The notes beneath the pieces are model-generated. The model was not told the origin of the DNA. It did no database searches and saw only the letters and a list, made by a program, of their open reading frames with translations. The position numbers and the translations under genes are program-made. Below are positions 46,020 to 57,007 of a DNA stretch of 64,000 nucleotides, one piece after another (the first letter of the stretch is position 1; the number at the start of each line of letters is the position of its first letter). Source of the stretch: Myxococcales bacterium (GTDB taxonomy: Bacteria; Myxococcota_A; Polyangia; Haliangiales; Haliangiaceae); contig CANKMW010000047.1 of assembly GCA_947483555.1 (NCBI GenBank), forward strand, positions 1-64,000. The letters are read 5' to 3'.

Positions 46020-47078
46020 ATGATCCGCGTCCACGCCGTATCCCTCGTCGCCCTGGCGTTCGCCGCCGCCTGCGGCGGTTCGCCCGCGCCCGCACCCGCC
46101 GGCTCGCCGGCAACGCCGACCGCCGGTAGCGACCTGACCGTGGCGCCGGTGGTGGTCCCCGACGGGCCCGGCCGGGTCGCCGACGGCTCGCTGGCGTCGG
46201 CCGCGCTGGGCGTGACCAAGCGCTACAAGGTGTGGCTGCCGGCCGGATACGACACGCTGCCGGCCCGCCGCTATCCGGTCGTGTACATGCTGCACGGCCT
46301 GGGCGGCGACGAGACCAACTGGGTCGAGTCCGGTCGCCTCGACGCGGCGGCGGACGCGCTGCGCCTGCAGGCGATCGTGGTCATGCCCGACGGCGACGAC
46401 AGCTTCTACGCCAACGCGGCCACCGCCGTCGATCGCGACGCGTGCCTGGGACGGCGGCCGCCGTTCTCACGCGATCAGCAAGCCGAGGACTACTGCGTCG
46501 CCACCGCGACGTACGACGACTACATCACCAAGGACCTGATCGCCCACGTCGACGCGACCTACCGCACCATCGCGCTTCGCCGCGGCCGCGGCATCGGCGG
46601 TCTGTCGATGGGCGGCTTCGGTGCCTTGCAGCTCGCGATGCGCCACCCGGAGCTCTATGCCGCCAGCGCATCGCACTCCGGCGTCGACGCGCTGCTCTAC
46701 GCCGGGCCGCATCCCTACGTCGCCGGCCAGGTGGTGCTGCACGACCAGGCCGCGCTGCGCAGCCGGGTCGGCGGTCCGATCGCCGATCTGGTACGCACGA
46801 TCTTCGGCACCGACGCCGCCAACTGGCGCGGCCACGATCCCGCCAGCCTGGCCGGCGGCTTGAAAGACGGCGACCTCGCGCTCTACCTCGACGCCGGCAG
46901 CGAGGACGAGCTGCTGCTCCACGATGGCGCCCAGTACCTGCACGACCTGCTGCTCGAGCGCGGCGTGCACCACGAGTGGTACCTCGGGCCCGGCGGCCAT
47001 ACCTTCGCCTTCTGGGCCCAGCGGATCGACGACAGTCTGGCGTTCTTCACGCGCGAGCTGGCACCGGCTTCTCCCTGA
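46020..47078 (+). CDS. Esterase D/S-formylglutathione hydrolase-like lipoprotein
   Basis: A 352-aa exported alpha/beta hydrolase of the putative esterase family (like FrsA/feruloyl esterase and antigen 85). MIRVHAVSLVALAFAAAC is a lipoprotein signal (lipid Cys 18). Family motifs are RYPVVYMLHGLGGDE (85-98), AIVVMPDGDDSFYANAAT, DLIAHVDATYRTI, the nucleophile GGLSMGGFGAL with Ser196, and the His in GPGGHTFAFWAQR near 325. Catalytic triad acid is probably in YLDAGSEDELL. Substrates are probably carboxyl esters of sugars or aromatic acids. TACCTT lies 6 nt upstream of the ATG. Its last 32 bp overlap the 3' end of the convergent MscS gene. Confidence 0.85.
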   Translation: MIRVHAVSLVALAFAAACGGSPAPAPAGSPATPTAGSDLTVAPVVVPDGPGRVADGSLASAALGVTKRYKVWLPAGYDTLPARRYPVVYMLHGLGGDETNWVESGRLDAAADALRLQAIVVMPDGDDSFYANAATAVDRDACLGRRPPFSRDQQAEDYCVATATYDDYITKDLIAHVDATYRTIALRRGRGIGGLSMGGFGALQLAMRHPELYAASASHSGVDALLYAGPHPYVAGQVVLHDQAALRSRVGGPIADLVRTIFGTDAANWRGHDPASLAGGLKDGDLALYLDAGSEDELLLHDGAQYLHDLLLERGVHHEWYLGPGGHTFAFWAQRIDDSLAFFTRELAPASP

Positions 47079-48600
47079 CCACGCTCTCGACGAACACGGT
47101 CTGCGATGGCAGCGCCAGCGCGCTGCCGTGGTGGTCGACGATCTCCATGAACGTCATGAGCAGCTGCTCGCGCAGGGCGCGGAACCCGTCCATGTCGGTG
47201 GAGGTCGACCACGCCGACACCTCGATCTCGAGCGCCGACACACCGAAGCCCACGAAGCGCACGTCGATCTGCTGGTCCCAGATCAGCGGGTGATCGCGTA
47301 GCGCGGTGCGCAGGCCGTCGAGCACGCCGCGCAGCGCGGCACCGCTGGTGGCGTAGATCAAGCCGATCTTCAGCGCCAGCTTGAGCCGATCGCGCTCGGC
47401 AAACGACTCGATGCGCGCGTCGGCGACCTGGGCGTTGGGGATCGTGACCACGGTGCGGTCACCGGTCCGGATGCGGGTCGAGCGCAGGCCGATGGCCTCG
47501 ACCACGCCGACATGCTCGTTGATCTTCACCGCATCGCCCTCGCGGAACGGCTGGTCGAGGCCGATCGAGAAGGCGCCGAACAGGTTCTCGACGGTCTTCT
47601 GGGCCGCCAGCGCGATCGCGATGCCGCCGATGCCCAGCCCGGCGATCAGGCCGGCGACCGGATAGCCGAGCTCCGACAGCATCGAGATGAGCGCGATGAT
47701 GCCGACCACGACCTTGCCGACCCGCACCGCGAGCGGCACCAGGGCGCGCGCGATCGGTTTTTCCGTGGCCCACGTGGTGGCCGCGACCGAGTGGCGAGCA
47801 GCGTCGAGGGCGCGGATCAGGGTCCAGAAGAAGCACAGGAACAGCAGCGCGCGGACCAGCCCGCCGATGGTGCGCTCGGCCGGCGTGTACAGCGCGAGCA
47901 GCTCGACGAGGCCGCGGAACAGCACCAGCGTCCACGCCCAGCGCAACGGTCCGGCGACGACCACGAGGAGCTCGTCGTCCCAGGTCGCCCGGGTGCGGCG
48001 GGTGACGCGGGCCAGCACGAAGCGGGTCAGGCCGCCGAGCACGGCGCCGAACAGGAAGCTCACCAGCACCAGCACCGGCAGCGCCAGCCATTGCCACCAC
48101 GACAGCTCGAGCGGGCCGGCGCGCAGCAGCCACCCCGGCAAGCGATCGTGCAGCCAGCGGTCGGGCAGGCGCGCATACCAGGCGTCGACGCGGGCCACGA
48201 CCGCCGCCGAGAACCGCCAGGTGCCGTCGGTGCCGCGCACCAGCGTCACCGGTTCGTTGCCGGCCGGGCCGGGCAGCGTCGCCAGCTCCTCGATCTCGAG
48301 CGGGCGGCCGTCGACCTGGTTACCCGCCGGGGTGTCGTCGACGCGGGCCGGCTCGAGCCAGACATGTCGATCGAGCACCGCCTTGAGCCGGCGGGCCAGC
48401 TCGGGGCCGCGGCCGCGGGTGTGGTCGTCGAGCTCGAGGAAGGCGGCGGCGCGCTGGTGCTCGGCGCTGCGGGTGGCCGCGAAGAAGCCGGTCAACGCGC
48501 GGCGCGGCGTCTCGCCACCGGGCTGCGCGGTCGCGATGCCGAGGCCGAACCAGAGCCAGCCCAGGACGACGTGGAACGTGAGGAGCATGCGGCGCGTCAT
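47047..48600 (-). CDS. MscS-family mechanosensitive ion channel
   Basis: A 517-aa membrane channel. A signal/first TM (RMLLTFHVVLGWLWFGLG) precedes a periplasmic domain of about 130 residues (LTGFFAATRSAEHQRAAAFLELDD), typical of the larger MscM-type channels. Then TM helices (WLALPVLVLVSFLFGAVLGGL; GPLRWAWTLVLFRGLVELL) and the pore-lining segment VGKVVVGIIALISML / LIAGLGIGGIAIALAAQKTVENLFGAFSI, followed by the beta domain (DQPFREGDAVKINEHVGVVEAIGLRSTRIRT) and the C-terminal cage. It protects against hypo-osmotic shock. The ATG at 48600 lies 7 nt behind TACGTT. Confidence 0.92.
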   Translation of the reverse strand: MTRRMLLTFHVVLGWLWFGLGIATAQPGGETPRRALTGFFAATRSAEHQRAAAFLELDDHTRGRGPELARRLKAVLDRHVWLEPARVDDTPAGNQVDGRPLEIEELATLPGPAGNEPVTLVRGTDGTWRFSAAVVARVDAWYARLPDRWLHDRLPGWLLRAGPLELSWWQWLALPVLVLVSFLFGAVLGGLTRFVLARVTRRTRATWDDELLVVVAGPLRWAWTLVLFRGLVELLALYTPAERTIGGLVRALLFLCFFWTLIRALDAARHSVAATTWATEKPIARALVPLAVRVGKVVVGIIALISMLSELGYPVAGLIAGLGIGGIAIALAAQKTVENLFGAFSIGLDQPFREGDAVKINEHVGVVEAIGLRSTRIRTGDRTVVTIPNAQVADARIESFAERDRLKLALKIGLIYATSGAALRGVLDGLRTALRDHPLIWDQQIDVRFVGFGVSALEIEVSAWSTSTDMDGFRALREQLLMTFMEIVDHHGSALALPSQTVFVESVVREKPVPARA

Positions 48601-48651
48601 GGCGCGCAACGTACAGCAGCCGCGCTACGGCAGGGCCTCGTCGAACGACAC

Positions 48652-48825
48652 GCCGCCGACCCGGGTGCGGCCTTCCTGGAACAGAGCTCCTGGAACGTGA
48701 CGATGCCGCGCCTGATCGGGATGCAGCGCACCGCCGAGATCGCCCAGGCCGAATCGATCGCGACCGCCGACGCCGGCGTCGCGGCGCTGCTCGAGAAGCG
48801 CGAACCGCGCTTCAACGGGCGCTGA
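48652..48825 (+). pseudogene. 3' remnant of an enoyl-CoA hydratase/isomerase gene
   Basis: The last 55 codons of a frame ending at the TGA 48823-48825 read AFLEQSSWNVTMPRLIG, QRTAEIAQAESIATADAG and VAALLEKREPRFNGR. The ending 'd..eg..A.leKR.P.F.g' is characteristic of the crotonase family C-terminus. No start or catalytic region exists upstream, where the minus-strand MscS gene begins. It is a leftover of a deleted gene. It overlaps the 3' end of the PEGA lipoprotein gene by 14 bp. Confidence 0.6.
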
Positions 48826-49210
48826 CCGCGGTCCCGCCGCTGGCGCCGCCGCCGGCGCACTTCGAGGCGTCGAGGCTGCGCCAGCTGCCCGTGGCCCAGT
48901 CGACGATCCAGCCGACGCCGCCGGCGGCGATGCCGAGCACCACCCAGCCGGTCGAGGCCCCGGCCTCGATGCGGCAGGACCGCTCGCCGTCGGCGGTGCG
49001 GAAGACCACGTCGTGGCTGACCTTGTTCGACAGGGTCACCGAGAGCGGGGCCTGGCCGATGCTCTTGCCGTCAACGAGGACCTCGGAGCCGGCGGGCGCG
49101 CCGTCGAGCGTGACGTTGCTGCTCTTGGACTTGAGCACGGTGGCGCAGCCGGTGGTGGCGGTGGTGGCGGCGACGAGGACGGTGGCGACGAGAAGGTTCG
49201 AGACGCGCAT
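48812..49210 (-). CDS. PEGA-domain lipoprotein
   Basis: A 132-aa lipoprotein (MRVSNLLVATVLVAATTATTGC, lipid Cys 22). Residues 30-75 form one PEGA domain (NVTLDGAPAGSEVLVDGKSIGQAPLSVTL read in parts), which caps surface-layer and envelope proteins. A hydrophobic region follows (GWVVLGIAAGGVGWIVDWATG), probably a membrane-associated helix pair, then a short Cys-containing tail. A start at 49210 has an SD (GGAG, 8 nt upstream). Similar small proteins are annotated in other bacteria as lipid-binding or T6SS-associated lipoproteins without firm role. Confidence 0.75.
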   Translation of the reverse strand: MRVSNLLVATVLVAATTATTGCATVLKSKSSNVTLDGAPAGSEVLVDGKSIGQAPLSVTLSNKVSHDVVFRTADGERSCRIEAGASTGWVVLGIAAGGVGWIVDWATGSWRSLDASKCAGGGASGGTAVSAR

Positions 49211-49345
49211 GAGAGTTCTCCAGGTTTCGGACGGACGGCTTGTCCGTTCCATGGCCTCGAGACAGGAGGTCGGGACGGCTGTCGCACAAAAAACGACCTG
49301 CCCCTGCAGATCATCTTTTCTGCGACCGGGACGGGCCCGGCCTGT

Positions 49346-50239
49346 CTACTCCTGGAGGCAGCGCCGCATGCTGACCTCGAGATCGCTCGCGATCAGCCGC
49401 ATGATGCTCTCGAGCTCTTCCTTCGACGTTCCCAGCCGCTCGGTCAGCGCGCTGCGGGTCCCGACCAGGATGGCGTCGCGGGCCCGGCCCAGCCAGCGCG
49501 CGGCGGTGGCCCGGTGAACCCCATGGATCAGCGCGATCTCGTCGATGTTGAGGCCGTCGACGAAGTGCTGCGACAGCAGCGTGCGGTCTTCCGCCGACAG
49601 CGCCTGCACCGTGGCCTGGAACGCGGTCTTGAACTCGGCGCGGTAGGTCCGCTTCATGTGATCGAGCAGCGGATCGGCGGTCGACGGCATCTGGGCCAGC
49701 ATCTCGTCTTCGAGCGGGAGCTCGCGGCGGGCGCCGTCGAGGGCGTTGAGGGCGACCCGCGCGGTCACGGCCTTGAGCCAGTTGCGGAGCTGGCCGCGGC
49801 CCGAGTACTCGCCGATCTTGGCCGCCGACGCACCCTTGCCCACGAACAGGCGCTCGCGCACCTGCTGGGCGAGGTCCGAGGTGGCGGCATCGCCGCGGAC
49901 GAAGCGGCCGAGGGCGCCGCGCAGGTCGGCGCCGTAGGTGGCCTCGAAGGCGGCCAGGGCGGCGGCGTCACCACGGCCGCAGGCGCAGCCGAGGTAGAGG
50001 TCGTCGCCGCGCAGGGCGGCCAGGGCTTCGGGCAGGGCGCCCTCGGGCAGGCGGGCGGCGACGTGGGCCACGAACACGTCGTCCGGAAGCCGGACGTCGG
50101 GCCAGGCCGCGGCGGCGGCGGCCACCATCGCCCGCAACGCCGGTTCGATCTCTGCCGGCTCCTCGGGTGCGCGGCCGGGCGCCAGGTGGGCGCGCAGCAC
50201 GGCGGTCAACGGGGCGCTCGGCGCAGCGGCGCTCGACAT
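49346..50239 (-). CDS. ECF-type RNA polymerase sigma factor
   Basis: A 297-aa sigma factor. An N-terminal extension of 80 residues precedes region 2 (DAAALAAFEATYGADLRGAL; DLAQQVRERLFVG) and the region 2.4-like SGRGQLRNWLKAVTARVALN, and region 4 with a HTH (LSAEDRTLLSQHFVDGLNIDEIALIHGVHRATAARWLGRARDAI read in parts). It belongs to the myxobacterial sigma group whose members lie next to Ser/Thr kinase genes with an N-terminal zinc-finger-like head, the arrangement seen here. TACCGT lies 9 nt upstream of the ATG. The divergent kinase begins 41 nt away. Confidence 0.87.
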   Translation of the reverse strand: MSSAAAPSAPLTAVLRAHLAPGRAPEEPAEIEPALRAMVAAAAAAWPDVRLPDDVFVAHVAARLPEGALPEALAALRGDDLYLGCACGRGDAAALAAFEATYGADLRGALGRFVRGDAATSDLAQQVRERLFVGKGASAAKIGEYSGRGQLRNWLKAVTARVALNALDGARRELPLEDEMLAQMPSTADPLLDHMKRTYRAEFKTAFQATVQALSAEDRTLLSQHFVDGLNIDEIALIHGVHRATAARWLGRARDAILVGTRSALTERLGTSKEELESIMRLIASDLEVSMRRCLQE

Positions 50240-50280
50240 CGGGTGAACACGGTACCATGGGTGGGCGGCCCGCTCTCATC

Positions 50281-53277
<2,997 letters not shown>

Positions 53278-54029
53278 GCGACCTCGACCGATCGATCGCG
53301 CTCTATGCCCCTGCCATCGCGCTCCTGTCGCGCACCCGCGGCCGCGGTGACGCATCGGTGCCGGACTCCTTCCGCAACCTCGCGACCACGCTGTCTCGCG
53401 CCGGACGGCATGATCAAGCCCTCGCCGCGCTCGACGACGCCACCGCGGCCCTGGTCTTGTCCGGTAAACCGGACAGTCCCGACGCGGCCGGCCTCCTGGT
53501 GACCCGCGGCGGCATCCTGCGCGAGCGGGGAGACTTCGCGGGTGCCCGCGCGGCGGTTCGCACCGCGGTGGAGCGCCTCGACCGGCTGCTGGGGCCGGCG
53601 CATCCGATGCTGATCGATCCGCTCCTGACCCTCGCCGACATCGAGGGCATGGCCGGCCAGCACGACGCGGCGGTGGCGGCGGCGCGTCGTGCCGAGGCCA
53701 TCCTGGTCGCCACCCACGGCGCCGGCGACGCCAACCTGGCGCCGGTGCGGGCGTTCCTCGGCCAGATGCTGGTGGCGTCGGGCCGACCCGCCGACGCCGT
53801 GGTCGTGCTCGAACCTGCGCTGGCGCGATGGTTGGCCAGCGGCGGCTCGCCGCTGATCACCGGACAGATCCAGCTCACGCTCGCCGACGCCTTGTGGCAG
53901 GCCCGCGGAGAGCGCGCCCGCGCCCGCGGGCTCGCCGAGGACGCGGCGGCGTCACTGCGGCCGACCGGCGCGGCCGGCGCCGCCGAGCTGGCCAAGGTCG
54001 AGGCCTGGCTGGCCGCGCACGCTCGCTGA
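53278..54029 (+). pseudogene. C-terminal half of a paralogue of the TPR kinase
   Basis: Directly behind the kinase stop, in another frame, 250 codons encode TPR repeats that parallel the C-terminus of the preceding protein: AGLLVTRGGILRERGDFAGARAAV against AGLLANRGGVLFQKKDFAGARAAV, ARWLASGGSPLITGQIQLTLADALW against PMWLASGGEATITGQIQLTLAAALW, and VEAWLAAHAR against AESWLAEHPR. There is no start codon, zinc-finger, kinase or TM part. The relic begins within the last bases of the upstream stop codon. It is what remains of a tandem duplicate. Confidence 0.82.
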
Positions 54030-54366
54030 TCAGGCAGCGGGCGAACGTGGGCTTGCCGGCGGCGTCGGTGCGGGTGGCGCGGGCGAACACCGTGAACAGG
54101 CCCCAGGCGTTGGTGACGTAGAGCTCCCACCAGCCGTCGGCGTTGCCCGGGGTGTAGCGCTCGACGTCGGCGAGGTTGACGCCGACCACGGGGCCGCCGG
54201 GGCGGGCGTGGAAGCAGGTGCCGGCGACCGCGAGGCGCGCGGTGTGGCTCGTGCCGCTGCCGCTGCCACTGCCGGTGCCGCCGCTGAGCCAGCCGTCCTC
54301 GAGATCGCGCTCCGCGCATCCAGCCGCGCATGCGGAGCCAGCGGCTGTGCTAGCTGGCGGGGCCGA
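54030..54366 (-). pseudogene. Fragment of an exported protein
   Basis: Read on the minus strand from about 54366, ACAAGCAERDLEDGWL, a Gly-Ser linker (GTGSGSGSGT), then a beta-domain with TARLAVAGTCFHARPG, VGVNLADVERYTPGNADGWW and AWGLFTVFARATR. Cys pairs suggest export. Coding quality ends at about 54030 (FARCLISERA), where it collides with the tail of the TPR relic on the other strand. Neither a start nor a natural stop was found. Confidence 0.4.
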
Positions 54367-54400
54367 TCGCGAGGCCGCCGGCCAGCTCGGCGACGGAAGG

Positions 54401-54493
54401 GCTCACGGGCCGCTGGCGCGCAATCGATCGAGCAGCTCGGTTGATGCACCCAGGAGGGTGAGCTCCGCGAGGATGTCGGCGCGGTAGTCCGGG
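54401..54493. repeat. 93-bp direct repeat, copy 1
   Basis: Matches 63531-63623 with two mismatches (T/G at 54463, C/G at 54490). It encodes the last 30 codons of two minus-strand genes, plus the stop codon and two bases behind it. Confidence 0.9.
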
Positions 54494-54705
54494 TGCGCTT
54501 CCGCGGCGAGGAGCTCCCCGAGGATAGCTACGACGAGCTGCCCGCGCCGGCCGAGGCGCTGCTCGCCGAGTAGCGAGCCCGGACACCGAAACGCGATGGC
54601 TCCGAATAGTGAACTGGCCTGTTGCGACCCAGGAACCTGTGGTCGCGACGCCAGGCGCTCTTCGGCCGACCAGCGAAAGGTCGACGCGTGTGCGGAGCAT
54701 GAGGC
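54403..54705 (-). pseudogene. 3' fragment related to the gene at 63.5 kb
   Basis: The last 30 codons (HPDYRADILAELTLLGAS, then TELLDRLRASGP) are identical, but for one residue and the first, to the end of the partial gene at 63533. The upstream part (RWSAEERLASRPQ, VVAILGELLAAEA) is helical and unrelated to the corresponding part of that gene. A clear start is lacking. It is either a short gene sharing a C-terminal cassette or a truncated paralogue. Confidence 0.45.
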
Positions 54706-54834
54706 GCACCAACGCCCGCCGTGTTCGCCGGCGACGGTTGCCGTGGGCGTTGATGACGGCGCGGACGCACAGGGTTCACCCGGCGGCCATGATCGCGGGA
54801 TGACGGCGTCACCGCGGGCTGGTGCCATGGCGAC

Positions 54835-55320
54835 ATGCCAACCTCAGGCTCCCGCACGTCGCGCGCGATGGTCGCGGTGGCGATCGTCACGACCGCCGCG
54901 TGCGCGACCGCGGCCGACAGCACGGCGCCAGCGCTGGCGCTCACCGAGGTCGCGGCCGCCGGGATCCCCGATGATTGGGTCGAGGTCCTCAACGTCTCGG
55001 ACGAACCGGTCGAGCTCGTCGACTTCGTCGTGGTCGACGAGCGCGGCCGGCTCGACCGGGCGCGGCCGCTGGGCGCGACCACCCTCGCCCCGGGCGAGCG
55101 CCAGGTCTGCGCCATCGACGACGCCACCACCGGCTTCCGCCTCGCCGGCGACGAGGAGGTGTGGATCTATCGCGCCGCTGATGGCGCGCTGGTGGATGGC
55201 GTCGACTGGGCGCAAGGCGCCTCGCCGCCGGGCGGCTCGCTGGCGCGCCGCGGCGACAGCGGTGGGTTCGCGACCATCACGACCGACAGCCGCGGCGCCG
55301 CCAACCCGGGTGTGCCGTGA
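54835..55320 (+). CDS. Exported lamin-tail-domain protein
   Basis: A 161-aa protein with a signal peptide (basic MPTSGSRTSR, hydrophobic AMVAVAIVTTAACATA). The mature part is a lamin-tail domain (LTD): LALTEVAAAGIPDDWVEVLN, SDEPVELVDFVVVDERG, PLGATTLAPGERQVC, and GVDWAQGASPPGGSLARR, with the typical Trp-hydrophobic strands and the G-x-S-L-x-R end. LTDs in bacteria accompany surface or DNA/phosphoesterase-linked proteins and probably mediate binding. It heads an operon; its TGA overlaps the GTG of the next gene (GTGA). Confidence 0.75.
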   Translation: MPTSGSRTSRAMVAVAIVTTAACATAADSTAPALALTEVAAAGIPDDWVEVLNVSDEPVELVDFVVVDERGRLDRARPLGATTLAPGERQVCAIDDATTGFRLAGDEEVWIYRAADGALVDGVDWAQGASPPGGSLARRGDSGGFATITTDSRGAANPGVP

Positions 55321-55865
55321 GCGAGCCGACCGCAGCCGACCGGGTCCTGCGCTGGCCACGCCGGGTGGCGCGAGCCGGGCTGTTCCTGATCGAGGGCGCG
55401 GTCGCCGACGTGCCGGCGCGGGGGGCACAGCTGACCTGGATCGCCGAGAACCTGATCACCCTGGCCGGCGTCGATGTCGAGGTGATGGGCGAGGCGCCGA
55501 CCGGCGTGCTGGTGCTTCGTGAGCCGTGCTTGATCTCGACGCTGGCGGTGCTGGCGCGCGTGCCGGTCGACGCGGTCGGCCGGTCGTTGGCCCAGCTCGC
55601 CGGCCTCGGGCGCGCCGCCGTGCTCGACGCTGCCGCGCCCGCACCGTGGGCGGAGCCGCGGGTGCTGATCAGCACCGACGACGCCGACGAGCTGATCGCA
55701 GCGGCCGTGGCTGGCACACCGATCACGGCGGTCAGCGTCGAAGAGCTGGCGCCCGGCGGCGGCGCCGGCGGCCCGCCGCCCGGATTCCTGCGGGCCGCGG
55801 CCCGGCCGCGGACGTGGCTGCGGGTGCGGTTCGACGCGGCGGAGCGCCAGGTCCGCGCGGCGTGA
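55317..55865 (+). CDS. PlsC-like protein without the acyltransferase motif
   Basis: A 182-aa protein that reads like the N-terminal half of a 1-acylglycerol-3-phosphate acyltransferase: RVARAGLFLIEGA, LTWIAENLITLAGVDVEVMGEAPTGVLVL, STLAVLARVPVDAVGRSLAQLAGLG. The strand after VLVL normally ends in NHxxxxD; here it is REPCLISTL, so the catalytic His and Asp are missing. It may be a non-catalytic relative or a degenerate copy. The second half (VLISTDDADELIAAAVAGTPITAVSV) resembles the second strand region of these enzymes. It is coupled by GTGA overlaps on both sides to the LTD protein and the M14 peptidase. Confidence 0.5.
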   Translation: MSEPTAADRVLRWPRRVARAGLFLIEGAVADVPARGAQLTWIAENLITLAGVDVEVMGEAPTGVLVLREPCLISTLAVLARVPVDAVGRSLAQLAGLGRAAVLDAAAPAPWAEPRVLISTDDADELIAAAVAGTPITAVSVEELAPGGGAGGPPPGFLRAAARPRTWLRVRFDAAERQVRAA

Positions 55866-57007
55866 TCGCCGCCGCGGCGGTGCCCGAGCTCGACGCGCTG
55901 GCCGAGCTCGTCGAGCGCGCCGGCCCGCTGGCGCGCCACCGGGTGCTCGCCGAGGTCGACGATCACGGCGTGCGCCGCCGCGTGCACGCCCTCGAGCTCG
56001 GCTCCACCGCCGCCGACACGCCGCTGCTGATCGTCGTCGTCGGCGTGCACGGCCTGGAGCGGATCGGTACCCAGGTGGTGCTGGCGTTCCTGGCCGCGCT
56101 GCTCGGTCGGCTGACGTGGGATCGCGCCGGCCACGAGGTGCTCGATCGAGCGCGGCTCTGGCTCTTGCCGGCGCTCAACCCGGTCGGGCTGGCGCGCGGC
56201 ACGCGCGCCAACGGCAGCGGCGTCGATCTGATGCGCAACGCGCCCGGCGATCGAGTCGGCCGCGCCACCCCGCTGGTCGGCGGCCAGCGGCTCGCGCGCT
56301 GGCTGCCCTGGTACCGCGGCGAGGCCGGCGCGGCGATGGAACCCGAGGCCGCGGCGCTGGTGACGTGGGTGGCGCACGGGATCGCCAGTGCGCCGGCGGC
56401 GATCGCGCTCGACGTCCACTCCGGCTTCGGCCTCGTCGACCGCCTGTGGTTTCCCTGGGCCCGCACGCGGCGGCCGATGCCGCAGCTTCCCGAGCTGCGC
56501 GCGCTCGTCGATCTGCTCGATGGTAGCCAGCCGCATCACGTCTACCGCGTCGAGCCGCAGGCCCGCGCCTACACCATCCAGGGCGACCTGTGGGATCACG
56601 TCTACGCCCAGCACCTGGCGGCGGCGCGACCCGGCGTGTTCCTGCCGCTCACCCTCGAGCTGGGATCGTGGTCGTGGGTGAAGAAGAACCCGCGCCAGCT
56701 GTTCAGCCGGCAGGGTTGGTTCAACCCGATCAAGCCGCACCGCCTGCGCCGCACCCTGCGCCGCCACCTTTCGCTGCTCGACTTCCTGCAGCCCGAGTGG
56801 ATCGATCCGCGAGCTCCGCGGTGGCAGTGCGCGGCGCGGTCATCCCAAGCGAGGACCCGGCGCGCAGGCCCACGTGGGCCGTCGCGATGGGCAGGCCCCA
56901 CCGCGCCGGCGGCGCACGGCACGGCGGGGCGGGAGCATCACCAGATCCCCGCTCCGCGCCGTCTACGCCCTGCAGACTCCTGGCCGCGAGCTCGCTGCGG
57001 CGGCTAG
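55862..57007 (+). CDS. M14-family zinc carboxypeptidase-like protein
   Basis: A 381-aa protein from the GTG at 55862. The zinc motif HxxE is in LLIVVVGVHGLERIGTQ (His in VHGLE), the substrate-binding R-x-N/R-x-G-V-D-L is in GTRANGSGVDLMRNAPG, the third zinc His is in ALDVHSGFG, and the catalytic Glu may be in LTLELGSW, about 50 residues from the usual end. The chain then has a basic tail (KKNPRQLFSRQG, KPHRLRRTLRRHL) and about 60 Arg/Ala-rich residues of doubtful quality up to a stop that overlaps the ureohydrolase stop. Related DUF2817-type enzymes trim peptides or cell-wall crosslinks. Third gene of a three-gene coupled operon. Confidence 0.75.
   Translation: MIAAAAVPELDALAELVERAGPLARHRVLAEVDDHGVRRRVHALELGSTAADTPLLIVVVGVHGLERIGTQVVLAFLAALLGRLTWDRAGHEVLDRARLWLLPALNPVGLARGTRANGSGVDLMRNAPGDRVGRATPLVGGQRLARWLPWYRGEAGAAMEPEAAALVTWVAHGIASAPAAIALDVHSGFGLVDRLWFPWARTRRPMPQLPELRALVDLLDGSQPHHVYRVEPQARAYTIQGDLWDHVYAQHLAAARPGVFLPLTLELGSWSWVKKNPRQLFSRQGWFNPIKPHRLRRTLRRHLSLLDFLQPEWIDPRAPRWQCAARSSQARTRRAGPRGPSRWAGPTAPAAHGTAGREHHQIPAPRRLRPADSWPRARCGG

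Noticed and set aside
44163..46295. A 710-codon minus-strand open frame over the thioesterase, RpiB-like and esterase genes
   Set aside because: It is antisense to three recognisable enzymes and is rich in Arg/His, as expected of a shadow in GC-rich DNA.
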